Source of the DNA: Mycolicibacterium rutilum
GTDB lineage: Bacteria > Actinomycetota > Actinomycetes > Mycobacteriales > Mycobacteriaceae
NCBI RefSeq assembly: GCF_900108565.1
Contig: NZ_LT629971.1
Coordinates: forward strand, 5,084,001 to 5,148,000
Length of the DNA stretch: 64,000 nucleotides
Reading direction: 5' to 3'
The notes under the pieces: model-generated
Told to the model about the DNA's origin: nothing
Seen by the model: the letters and a program-made list of their open reading frames with translations, nothing else
The model's database searches: none
Part shown: one piece after another, positions 7,715-15,156 of the stretch
How the letters are laid out: each line of letters starts with the position of its first letter
Position numbering within the stretch: position 1 is the first letter of the stretch
Position numbers and translations under genes: made by a program

Positions 7715-8150
7715 GCTTGTCGAAGCACTTCTCCTCGACGCGCTTGCTCATCCGCCAGCCCCGCGCAGTGCGGACGAACTCGTCGACATACCAGATGCCG
7801 ACGAAATAGATTGCGCTGCTTTCCTTGTCGGCCCCACCCATCACCATCGGGTTGAAGCAGATGGCTCGCGACGTGGCGGTGTCGCCGGAGATGCGGATGT
7901 CGACGTTGCCGAGCATGTGGTAGTACGCCGGGAAGTTCGGCAACACATCCTTGAGCCAGGCCTTGACGTCGGGGAAGCGGCCGTCGATGCCTCCGGTGAC
8001 GCGGTAGTCGATGTAGGCGTCGTCGGTGAAGACCCGGTCGAGGTCGTCGAATCGCTTCTGGTCGATCGCCGTCGAATAGTCGATCAGCAGCTGCTGGATC
8101 TCCAACCGGTCCGAGATCTCCTCCAGGCTCAACATGGGTCGATTCAACAC
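7707..8150 (-). CDS. SnoaL/NTF2-like protein (Rv2910c-like)
   Basis: The 147-residue protein has the cone-shaped NTF2-like fold of polyketide cyclases and ring-hydroxylating dioxygenase beta subunits. Visible signatures are EISDRLEIQQLLIDYSTAID (about 10-29) and FDDLDRVFTDDAYIDY, which carries the Asp-rich pocket edge typical of SnoaL_4 proteins. The end of the protein has GWRMSKRVEEK. No partner subunit is adjacent, so ring-hydroxylation is unlikely to be its role. It is a single gene on the minus strand between convergent and divergent neighbours. Confidence 0.85.
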   Translation of the reverse strand: MLNRPMLSLEEISDRLEIQQLLIDYSTAIDQKRFDDLDRVFTDDAYIDYRVTGGIDGRFPDVKAWLKDVLPNFPAYYHMLGNVDIRISGDTATSRAICFNPMVMGGADKESSAIYFVGIWYVDEFVRTARGWRMSKRVEEKCFDKLI

Positions 8151-8198
8151 GGTCGACCCGCGCCGCGGCGGTGATGGGCGGGGTTAGGCTCGTGACCC

Positions 8199-9083
8199 AT
8201 GCGAAAGTCTGTGGCCGCGGTGACCGTGTTGGTCGTCGGCATCCTCCTGGCCGCGCTGTCCCCTGTCGCGGCCGCCGCGCCGGTGGGCGTGGTGCAGCCG
8301 GTCGGTTCGGTGCCCGTTCCCGACGGACCCGCGCAGGCGTGGATCGTCGCCGACATGGACAGCGGCGCCGTGCTCGCCGCGCGCGACGAGTTCGGCCAGT
8401 ACGCGCCGGCGAGCACCATCAAGGTGCTGTTGGCGCTGACGGTGCTCGACGAACTCCCGCTGGACGTGACGGTCGTCGCCAACGAGGCCGACACCAAGGT
8501 CGAGTGCAACTGCGCGGGCGTCACCCCCGGCATGGTGTACACCACGCGTCAGCTGCTCGAGGCGCTGCTGCTGGTGTCGGGCAACGACGCCGCGAACACG
8601 TTGGCGACCATGCTCGGCGGGCACGACGTCGCGGTCACGAAGATGAACGCCAAGGCCGCGCTGCTCGGCGCGTACGGCACCAATGTCGGGTCGCCGTCGG
8701 GTCTGGACGGCCCGGGCATCGACATGTGGTCGTCGCCGCACGATCTGGCGGTCATCTTCCGCGCCGCGATGGCCAATCCAGTGTTCGCCGCGATCACCGC
8801 CCAACCGACCGCGGTCTTTCCCACCAAGACCGGCGACCGGGTGCTGGTCAACCAGGACGAGCTGCTCAAGCGGTACCCCGGCACGCTGGGCGGTAAGACC
8901 GGTTTCACCGATCGGGCGCAGAAGACGTTCGTCGGCGCTGCCCAGCGTGACGGCCGCCGACTGGTGATCGCGCTGATGTTCGGGATGGACAAGCCGGGCC
9001 AGCCGACCTACTGGGATCAGGCGGCCAGCCTGCTCGACTGGGGCTTCGCGCTGCCGCCGTCGACCGGTATCGGCGCGTTGTAG
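8199..9083 (+). CDS. dacB2: D-alanyl-D-alanine carboxypeptidase DacB2
   Basis: This low-molecular-mass penicillin-binding protein trims or cleaves peptidoglycan stem peptides outside the membrane. A signal peptide covers residues 1-27. The three active-site motifs are complete: SxxK as STIK (Ser72, Lys75), SGN (127-129) and KTG (233-235). The 294-residue length leaves no C-terminal anchoring domain, as in M. tuberculosis DacB2 (Rv2911). The ATG at 8199 lacks a ribosome binding site, and a -10-like TAGGCT ends 9 bases before it, so the mRNA may be leaderless. A paralogue follows directly. Confidence 0.93.
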   Translation: MRKSVAAVTVLVVGILLAALSPVAAAAPVGVVQPVGSVPVPDGPAQAWIVADMDSGAVLAARDEFGQYAPASTIKVLLALTVLDELPLDVTVVANEADTKVECNCAGVTPGMVYTTRQLLEALLLVSGNDAANTLATMLGGHDVAVTKMNAKAALLGAYGTNVGSPSGLDGPGIDMWSSPHDLAVIFRAAMANPVFAAITAQPTAVFPTKTGDRVLVNQDELLKRYPGTLGGKTGFTDRAQKTFVGAAQRDGRRLVIALMFGMDKPGQPTYWDQAASLLDWGFALPPSTGIGAL

Positions 9084-9090
9084 CTTCGGC

Positions 9091-9114
9091 GAAGTTGCTG
9101 ATTCGCAACGCTTC
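9091..9114. terminator. Weak stem-loop between the two DacB genes
   Basis: GAAGTTGC, a 6-base loop, GCAA, two unpaired bases and CTTC can fold into an 8-bp bulged stem just after the dacB2 stop. No T-run follows. It may separate the two tandem transcripts, but the evidence is thin. Confidence 0.25.
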
Positions 9115-9155
9115 CGAGACCGGACCGGCCTGCGGGGCGGATACGCTCGGCGGCC

Positions 9156-9989
9156 ATGCGAGGCTTGCTGGCTGCGTTGGCCATCGCGCTGTCAGCGGCT
9201 ATCGGCGTCGCAGCGCCCACCTCCGCCCAGCCGGGCGGTGAACCGTCGGGCGCGCTCGCGTTACCCGAAGGGCCGGCGCAGTCGTGGCTGCTCGCCGATC
9301 TGGATTCCGGCCGGATCCTGGCCTCCCGCAACCCGCATGAACCGCACGCCCCGGCGAGCACGATCAAGGCGCTACTGGCGATCGTCGTACTGGACCAGCT
9401 GCCGCTCAACGGGGTGATCGCGGCCCGGCCGGCCGCAGCCGACGTCGAATGTTCCTGTGCCGGAGTCAAAGCCGGCCGCGCGTACACGGTGCGTCAGTTG
9501 CTCGACGGGCTGATGCTGGTATCCGGCAACGACGCGGCGAACGTCCTCGCCGACGGTCTCGGCGGCTACCGGGTGGCCGTCGCCAAGATGAACGCGAAGG
9601 CGGCCGCGCTCGGTGCCCGCAGTACGCGGGTGTCGTCGCCGTCGGGGCTCGACGGTCCGGGGATGGAATCGGTCACCACCGCCAACGATCTCGCGGTGAT
9701 CTATCGACATGCGTTGCGCTATCCCGCGTTCGCGGCGATCGTGCGCCAGCCGTCGTCGCTGTTCCCCACCGACAGCGGACCCAAGACGATCACGAACCAG
9801 AACCAGCTGCTGAAGCGGTATCCGGGCACGCTCGTCGGCAAGACCGGTTACACGAACCTCGCCCGCGACACTTATGTAGCTGCCGCGCAACGCAATGGGC
9901 GACGGCTGGTGGTCGCGCAGCTGTACGGCAACGGGGACCTCTACGGCCAGGCGATCAAGCTGTTCGACTGGGGCTTCGGCCAACCCTGA
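9156..9989 (+). CDS. D-alanyl-D-alanine carboxypeptidase, DacB2 paralogue
   Basis: This 277-residue protein is a tandem paralogue of the preceding gene. It has a signal peptide (1-24) and intact catalytic motifs: STIK (Ser68, Lys71), SGN (123-125) and KTG (229-231). Shared segments include VECSCAGVKAG and LKRYPGTLVGKTGYT. Both genes conserve a Cys-x-Cys pair that may form a disulphide after export. A -10-like TACGCT lies 9 bases before the ATG with no ribosome binding site, again suggesting a nearly leaderless message. It probably arose by duplication; M. tuberculosis has a single copy here as I recall. Confidence 0.9.
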   Translation: MRGLLAALAIALSAAIGVAAPTSAQPGGEPSGALALPEGPAQSWLLADLDSGRILASRNPHEPHAPASTIKALLAIVVLDQLPLNGVIAARPAAADVECSCAGVKAGRAYTVRQLLDGLMLVSGNDAANVLADGLGGYRVAVAKMNAKAAALGARSTRVSSPSGLDGPGMESVTTANDLAVIYRHALRYPAFAAIVRQPSSLFPTDSGPKTITNQNQLLKRYPGTLVGKTGYTNLARDTYVAAAQRNGRRLVVAQLYGNGDLYGQAIKLFDWGFGQP

Positions 9990-10021
9990 AAAAGACGTCT
10001 CGTGCGAGCGGGAAGAGGAGC

Positions 10022-11095
10022 TCAGGCGAAGACGCGGCCGCGCAGGATCACCACGTCGGGGCGGGTGAGCACGGCCGCGCCCTTGCGCGGATCCTCCGAG
10101 TAGCACACCAGATCGGCGGGCGCACCGTGCTCGATGCCGGGGCGGCCCAACCACTCGCGGGCACTCCAACAGGCCGCGCCCAGCGCCTCGGTGGGCGTCA
10201 TCCCGATTCCGGTCAGCGCGTCGATCTCGTCGGCGATGCGGCCGTGGGCGACCATGCTGCCCGCGTCGGTGCCCGCGTAGATCGGCACACCCGCCTCGCG
10301 CGCGGCGGCGATGCGCGGATAGCACTTCTCGTGCAGGTCGCGCATGTGCCGCGCGTACGCCGGATACTTCGCCGCCCCGTCCGCGATGCCCGGGAAGTTC
10401 GCGATGTTGATCAGCGTCGGCACCAGCGCGGTGCCGTGCGCGACCATCAGGTCGATCGTGTCGTCGGTCAGGCCGGTGCCGTGTTCGATGCAGTCGATGC
10501 CGGCCTTGATCAACCCCGGCAGCGCGTCCTCGCTGAACACGTGGGCGGTGACGCGGGCGCCGTTGTCGTGGGCGGCGTCGATCGCCGCTTTGAGCACGTC
10601 GTCGGACCACAGCGGCGCCAGGTCGCCGACCTCGCGGTCGATCCAGTCGCCGACGAGCTTGACCCATCCGTCGCCGAAGCGCGCCTGCTCGGCGACGGCG
10701 GCCGGCAGCGCGGACTCGTCGGCGAGTTCGATCGCGAAGTCGCGCTGGTATCGCTTCGGCCGCGCGAGATGGCGCCCGGCGCGGATGATCTCGGGCAGGT
10801 CGTCGCGGTCGGCGAGGCTGCGCGTGTCGATCGGCGAACCGGCGTCGCGCAGCAGCAACGCCCCGGCGTCCCGCTCCACCTCGGCCTGCGCGACGCAGTC
10901 GTCGAGGTTGTCGAGCGGCCCGTGTTCGCCGAGCCCGACATGACAATGCGCATCGACCAGGCCGGGCAGGATCCACCCGCCGTCGAAGACGGTCTCCGCG
11001 CCGCTGACCGGTTCGGCGCTGAGCACACCGCGGTCGACCCACCACTCCACCGGCTCCTCGTCGGGCAGACCCCGACCGCGAACGTGGAGTTTCAC
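10022..11095 (-). CDS. Amidohydrolase-family protein (Rv2915c-like)
   Basis: The 357-residue protein belongs to the metal-dependent amidohydrolase superfamily. The N-terminal metal motif is VDAHCHVGLG (about residues 48-57), later histidines occur in VTAHVF and IEHGTGLT, and the fourth metal ligand lies in YAGTDAGSM. A small beta-sandwich segment at both ends (WILPGLVDA and DVVILRGRVFA) completes the imidazolonepropionase-like fold. The substrate is unknown. It starts with GTG 2 bases past the ffh stop, so it is probably co-transcribed with ffh. A protein kinase gene (pknI) present near here in M. tuberculosis is absent. Confidence 0.85.
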   Translation of the reverse strand: MKLHVRGRGLPDEEPVEWWVDRGVLSAEPVSGAETVFDGGWILPGLVDAHCHVGLGEHGPLDNLDDCVAQAEVERDAGALLLRDAGSPIDTRSLADRDDLPEIIRAGRHLARPKRYQRDFAIELADESALPAAVAEQARFGDGWVKLVGDWIDREVGDLAPLWSDDVLKAAIDAAHDNGARVTAHVFSEDALPGLIKAGIDCIEHGTGLTDDTIDLMVAHGTALVPTLINIANFPGIADGAAKYPAYARHMRDLHEKCYPRIAAAREAGVPIYAGTDAGSMVAHGRIADEIDALTGIGMTPTEALGAACWSAREWLGRPGIEHGAPADLVCYSEDPRKGAAVLTRPDVVILRGRVFA

Positions 11096-11097
11096 GC

Positions 11098-12657
11098 CTA
11101 CTTCTGACCCGGGAACTTCAGCTTCGACAGGTCGATGTCGGCCAGCCCGGGCGGCAGTTCGTCGAGGCCCTTGGGCATGTCGGACAGGTCGGGGAAACCG
11201 GCGGGCAGGCCGGGCATCCCGGCGCCGAGCGGATTGCGCACCTTCGGCGGCGTCGGGCCCTTGCCGCCCTTCTTGCCCTTCTTCTTGTTCTTGGCGTTCT
11301 TGCGGTTGTTCTTGCGGCCGAACGGCATTCCCATCTGACCGGCCATGCTCGACATCATCTTGCGGGCCTCGAAGAACCGCTCGACAAGCTGATTGACCTC
11401 GCCGACCGTGACGCCGGAGCCGTTGGCGATGCGCAGCCGCCGCGAGCCGTTGATGATCTTGGGGTCGGCGCGCTCCTCCGGGGTCATCCCGCGGATGATC
11501 GCCTGCAGCCGGTCGAGCTGTTTGTCGTCGACGGCGGCCAGCGCGTCCTTCATCTGGCCTGCGCCGGGCAGCATGCCGAGCAGGTTGCCGATCGGGCCCA
11601 TCTTGCGGATCGCCAGCATCTGCTCGAGGAAGTCCTCCAGCGTCAGCTCGCCGCTGCCGATCTTGGCCGCCGCCTCCTCGGCCTTCTGCGCGTCGAAGAC
11701 CTGTTCGGCCTGCTCGATGAGCGTCAGCACATCGCCCATGCCCAGGATGCGGCTGGCCATGCGGTCGGGGTGGAAGACGTCGAAGTCCTCGAGCTTCTCG
11801 CCCGCCGACGCGAACAGGATCGGCACGCCGGTGATCTCGCGCACCGACAGCGCGGCGCCGCCGCGGGCGTCGCCGTCGAGCTTGGTCAGCACGACGCCGG
11901 TGAAACCGACGCCTTCGCGGAACGCCTCGGCGGTGGTCACCGCGTCCTGGCCGATCATCGCGTCGAGCACGAAGATCACTTCGTCGGGGTTGACCGCCTG
12001 GCGGATCGCGGCGGCCTGGCTCATCAACTCGTCGTCGATGCCGAGCCGGCCGGCGGTGTCGACGATGACGACGTCGTAGTGCTTGGCCCTGGCCTCGGCC
12101 AGACCTGCCGACGCGACCGCGACGGGGTCACCGGGCGCCGCGTCCGCGGCCCCGTCCGCCGAGACCCCCGGATGTGGGGCGAACACCGCGACGTCGGCGC
12201 GCTGGCCGACGATCTGCAGCTGGTTCACCGCGCCGGGACGCTGCAGGTCGCACGCCACCAGAAGCGGGGTGTGTCCTTGTCCGCGAAGCCATTTCGCGAG
12301 CTTGCCGGCCAGGGTGGTCTTACCGGAGCCTTGTAGGCCCGCCAGCATGATGACCGTCGGCGGGTTCTTGGCGAACGCCAGCGTGCGGGTCTCGCCGCCG
12401 AGGATCCCGATGAGTTCCTCGTTGACGATCTTGACGACCTGCTGGGCGGGGTTGAGCGCACCGGACACCTCGGCGCCGCGGGCCCGCTCCTTGATGCGGT
12501 TGACGAACGCGCGCACGACGGGCAGCGACACGTCGGCTTCCAGCAACGCCAGCCGGATCTCCCGGGTGGTCGCGTCGATGTCGGCGTCGGTCAGCCGCCC
12601 CTTACCGCGCAGCCCCTGCAGGGCGCCGGTCAACCGATCGGACAGGGATTCAAACAC
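11098..12657 (-). CDS. ffh: Signal recognition particle protein Ffh
   Basis: Ffh binds signal sequences of nascent membrane proteins and delivers them, with 4.5S RNA, to FtsY. The 519-residue protein has the N domain (1-90) and then the GTPase G domain with P-loop GLQGSGKTTLAG (about 107-118), DTAGRLGID and TKLDGDARGG. The C-terminal M domain has FEARKMMSSMAGQMGMPFG. The tail is rich in Lys/Asn and then Gly/Pro, as in other mycobacteria. The start is a GTG at 12657. Its partner gene ftsY is at 19635-20984. Confidence 0.97.
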   Translation of the reverse strand: MFESLSDRLTGALQGLRGKGRLTDADIDATTREIRLALLEADVSLPVVRAFVNRIKERARGAEVSGALNPAQQVVKIVNEELIGILGGETRTLAFAKNPPTVIMLAGLQGSGKTTLAGKLAKWLRGQGHTPLLVACDLQRPGAVNQLQIVGQRADVAVFAPHPGVSADGAADAAPGDPVAVASAGLAEARAKHYDVVIVDTAGRLGIDDELMSQAAAIRQAVNPDEVIFVLDAMIGQDAVTTAEAFREGVGFTGVVLTKLDGDARGGAALSVREITGVPILFASAGEKLEDFDVFHPDRMASRILGMGDVLTLIEQAEQVFDAQKAEEAAAKIGSGELTLEDFLEQMLAIRKMGPIGNLLGMLPGAGQMKDALAAVDDKQLDRLQAIIRGMTPEERADPKIINGSRRLRIANGSGVTVGEVNQLVERFFEARKMMSSMAGQMGMPFGRKNNRKNAKNKKKGKKGGKGPTPPKVRNPLGAGMPGLPAGFPDLSDMPKGLDELPPGLADIDLSKLKFPGQK

Positions 12658-12729
12658 GCCGTCCAGCCTAAACGTCGTGGGGCGGCGACCGCCCGTGCAG
12701 GGCGGTCACCGGCACGGCCCGGGCCCGGG

Positions 12730-14349
12730 TCAGCCCGCGGCGCCCGCCGCGACCGCCGAGGTCCAGCTGCCGTAGCCGCTGATGTCCGCACCCGCTGCGG
12801 CGGCCTGGCCGTCGCAGCCGAAGCCGGTGCGCCAGGTGCCGTCGGCCAACTCCACCTTGCCGAGCTGCATCGGCGCCGGCAGCGCCGCCAGGAAGGACCC
12901 GAGCGCACCGGGCGACAGCCGCCAGCGGTGTCCCACCAGGGCGGAGCCGGCCGCGCCGTCGGCCACCCGGGTGATGGCCGGCTTGGCCGGCGAGCTGTCG
13001 AGCATCGTCATCCGGTACCGCGGCGCGGTGGTGATCTCCCCCGCGAACCGTGCGCCGCGGTCGGTGAGCTGGTGCGCCAGCGGACCACCGCGCAGGTGCG
13101 CGCCGAACACCAGCAGCTCCGCTGAGTCTGCGGCCGCCATCGGCCAGGCGTCGTGCGGGGTGTCTTGTCCGGTCAGCAGTGTCGCGACGTCGAGCGCCAC
13201 CGCGTCCTCGAACGCCCGCGCCAGGACCGTCACCCCGAACTGGGCGTCGCCTGCGGTGCCCGCGGGCACGGCCACCCCGCACATGTCGAACAGGTTGCAG
13301 AAGTGCGTGTAGGTACCCATCCGGGCGTTCGTCCCGAGCGGGTCGGCGGCGACGTCGACGATCCGCGGGTGCATCGGCGCGGTCGGCACGACGAGCGCGT
13401 CGATGCCCTCGAGCGCCGCCAGCGCGCTGCGCTTCAGCGCCTCGACTGCGACGCGGTCGCTGACCAGCCGGTGCGCGGGGATGTCGCGGCCGCGGGTGAT
13501 GATCCCGGCCACGGCGGGGTCCACGGCGGCTTCGGGGTGCGCATCGATGAATTCGCCGACGGCGGAGTACCTTTCGCTGACCAGGGCGCCGTCGTAGAGG
13601 AACGCGCCCGCGGCCAGGAACGCGGTGAAGTCGATCGTGACGACGGTCGCGCCGGCTTGCGACAGCGCCGCGACGGCACGGTCGAACGCCGCGCGCCAGG
13701 TGGCGTCGAGCAGCGGCAGCCGGTCGGGCACCGCGACGACGGGGTTCGGCGGCGCGGCCAGCCGGGTGTCGGCGGGCCACGGCCGGTCGGCGGCGCCGGC
13801 GGCCATCGCCGTCATCGCCCGGTTGGCCAGCCCGACGTCGGCGGCGAAGATCGTCACGCAGTCGTAGGACACGCAGGCGGGCACGACGCCGTCGGTGCTG
13901 ATCACCCCGACGGTCGGTTTGATCCCGACGACACCCTGCAACGCTGCCGGGACGCGGCCGGAGCCGGCGGTGTCGGTGCCGATCGCGATGTCGGCCTCAC
14001 CGGTGGCGACCGCCACTGCCGACCCGGAACTCGAACCGCCGCTGATGAATTCGGGGCGACGCGCGTCGCGCACCACCCCGTACGGCGAGCGGGTGCCCAC
14101 CAGGCCGGTGGCGAACTGGTCCAGGTTGGTCTTGCCGACGACGACGGCTCCCGCCGCGCGCAGTGCGGCCACCGCTGCGGCGTCGCGGTCGGGAACGCGG
14201 GCGAACTGCGGGCACGCCGCGGTGGTCGGCACGCCGGCGACGTCGACGTTGTCCTTGACCGCCAACCGCAGACCGGCCAGCGCGCCGCGCCCGGTGGCCA
14301 GTTCGTCGGCCACCTCGCGGTCGGGGCGTCGGCTGATCCACACCGTCAT
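12730..14349 (-). CDS. atzF: Allophanate hydrolase (amidase signature)
   Basis: AtzF-type enzymes split allophanate to ammonia and CO2, the last step of urea amidolyase or cyanurate breakdown. The 539-residue protein has the amidase Ser-cisSer-Lys triad region: the lysine in LRLAVKDNVDVAG and serines in SGGSSSGSAVAV and GTDTAGSGRVPAA. A separate C-terminal domain from about 440 (FGAHLRGGPLAHQLTDRGA) is characteristic of allophanate hydrolases rather than general amidases. The ATG at 14349 follows GAGAGG; an in-frame start at 14451 would overlap the divergent regulator gene. No urea carboxylase gene is in the window. It is probably regulated by the divergent GntR protein. Confidence 0.9.
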   Translation of the reverse strand: MTVWISRRPDREVADELATGRGALAGLRLAVKDNVDVAGVPTTAACPQFARVPDRDAAAVAALRAAGAVVVGKTNLDQFATGLVGTRSPYGVVRDARRPEFISGGSSSGSAVAVATGEADIAIGTDTAGSGRVPAALQGVVGIKPTVGVISTDGVVPACVSYDCVTIFAADVGLANRAMTAMAAGAADRPWPADTRLAAPPNPVVAVPDRLPLLDATWRAAFDRAVAALSQAGATVVTIDFTAFLAAGAFLYDGALVSERYSAVGEFIDAHPEAAVDPAVAGIITRGRDIPAHRLVSDRVAVEALKRSALAALEGIDALVVPTAPMHPRIVDVAADPLGTNARMGTYTHFCNLFDMCGVAVPAGTAGDAQFGVTVLARAFEDAVALDVATLLTGQDTPHDAWPMAAADSAELLVFGAHLRGGPLAHQLTDRGARFAGEITTAPRYRMTMLDSSPAKPAITRVADGAAGSALVGHRWRLSPGALGSFLAALPAPMQLGKVELADGTWRTGFGCDGQAAAAGADISGYGSWTSAVAAGAAG

Positions 14350-14404
14350 GTCGAACCTCTCTGTGTCACGTCCGGCCGCGTGACGGGCCGGTGGATACAG
14401 CTTC

Positions 14405-14422
14405 GTATACGATCCCGGATAC
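14405..14422. promoter_or_regulatory. Candidate GntR operator between atzF and the GntR gene
   Basis: GTAT and ATAC half-sites, 10 bases apart, form an inverted repeat in the 100-bp divergent gap. Related GGATAC or GATACC hexamers flank it on both sides, at 14393-14398 and 14422-14427. The cluster sits where both promoters must lie. FadR-type GntR regulators often bind short palindromes of this kind, so autoregulation and control of atzF are likely. Confidence 0.45.
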
Positions 14423-14449
14423 CGATACCCGAGCGCGCGAGAGGCGGGC

Positions 14450-15139
14450 ATGAGCGACGCATCTTCCCTGGCGGACCGCGTCTTCGTCGCGTTGCGCGAC
14501 GACCTGATGTCCGGGCAGCTCGCGCCGACCGAGCGGCTGGCGGAAAGCTCGCTCGCCGAGCGCTACGAGGTGTCGCGCACCCCGGTGCGCGAGGCGCTGG
14601 CGCGGTTGCTCGCCGACGGGCTGATCGAACGCCGCGAACGCGGCCTGTATCCGTATCGCCCGAGCATCGAGGACCTCGACCATCTCTACGAGTTGCGCAC
14701 CACGGTCGAGCTGCGCGGCATCGCGCGCATCGAGGAGGACGACTCGCGCCGCCACGATCGCGACATCCTCGGCCCGGAACTCGATCACTGGAAGCGGTTG
14801 CGGCGCAACGTCCCCCGCCCCGACGCGGGTTTCGTCAGCGAGGACGAACGGTTTCACGTCGCCTTGCTGTCCGCGGCCGGCAACCAGGCGTTGGTGGCCG
14901 CGCTGGAACTGGTGAACGTCCGCATCCGGCCGGTGCGGATGTTCGACTACCTCACCGAGGACCGGATGTTGGCGACGATCGACGAGCACATCGCGGTCGC
15001 CGAACGGGTGGTCGACGGGGATCTGGCGGCCGCCCGCGACGCGTTGTCGACGCACATCGAGGCGTCGCGGCGGGTCGCCATCCGCCGGGCCACCGAGGCG
15101 TTGTCGATGGCGGGCATGATCAGGGCGCTGCGCTCGTGA
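14450..15139 (+). CDS. GntR-family transcriptional regulator (FadR/FCD type)
   Basis: The 229-residue protein has an N-terminal winged helix (residues 7-72; LAESSLAERYEVSRTPVREAL is the recognition region). A C-terminal FCD domain follows, with a Glu/His metal or ligand-binding pocket (FHVALLSAAGN, IDEHIAVAERVV, ALSTHIEAS). The divergent arrangement with atzF and the palindromic repeats between them suggest it controls allophanate or urea-derived nitrogen use, with a small acid as effector. That role is inferred from position only. Confidence 0.88.
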   Translation: MSDASSLADRVFVALRDDLMSGQLAPTERLAESSLAERYEVSRTPVREALARLLADGLIERRERGLYPYRPSIEDLDHLYELRTTVELRGIARIEEDDSRRHDRDILGPELDHWKRLRRNVPRPDAGFVSEDERFHVALLSAAGNQALVAALELVNVRIRPVRMFDYLTEDRMLATIDEHIAVAERVVDGDLAAARDALSTHIEASRRVAIRRATEALSMAGMIRALRS

Positions 15140-15156
15140 CACGCCGGGCGGTTGCG

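Noticed and set aside
14350..14451. Upstream extension of allophanate hydrolase
   Set aside because: It would overlap the divergent regulator's start and read through the operator; a good ribosome binding site precedes 14349.
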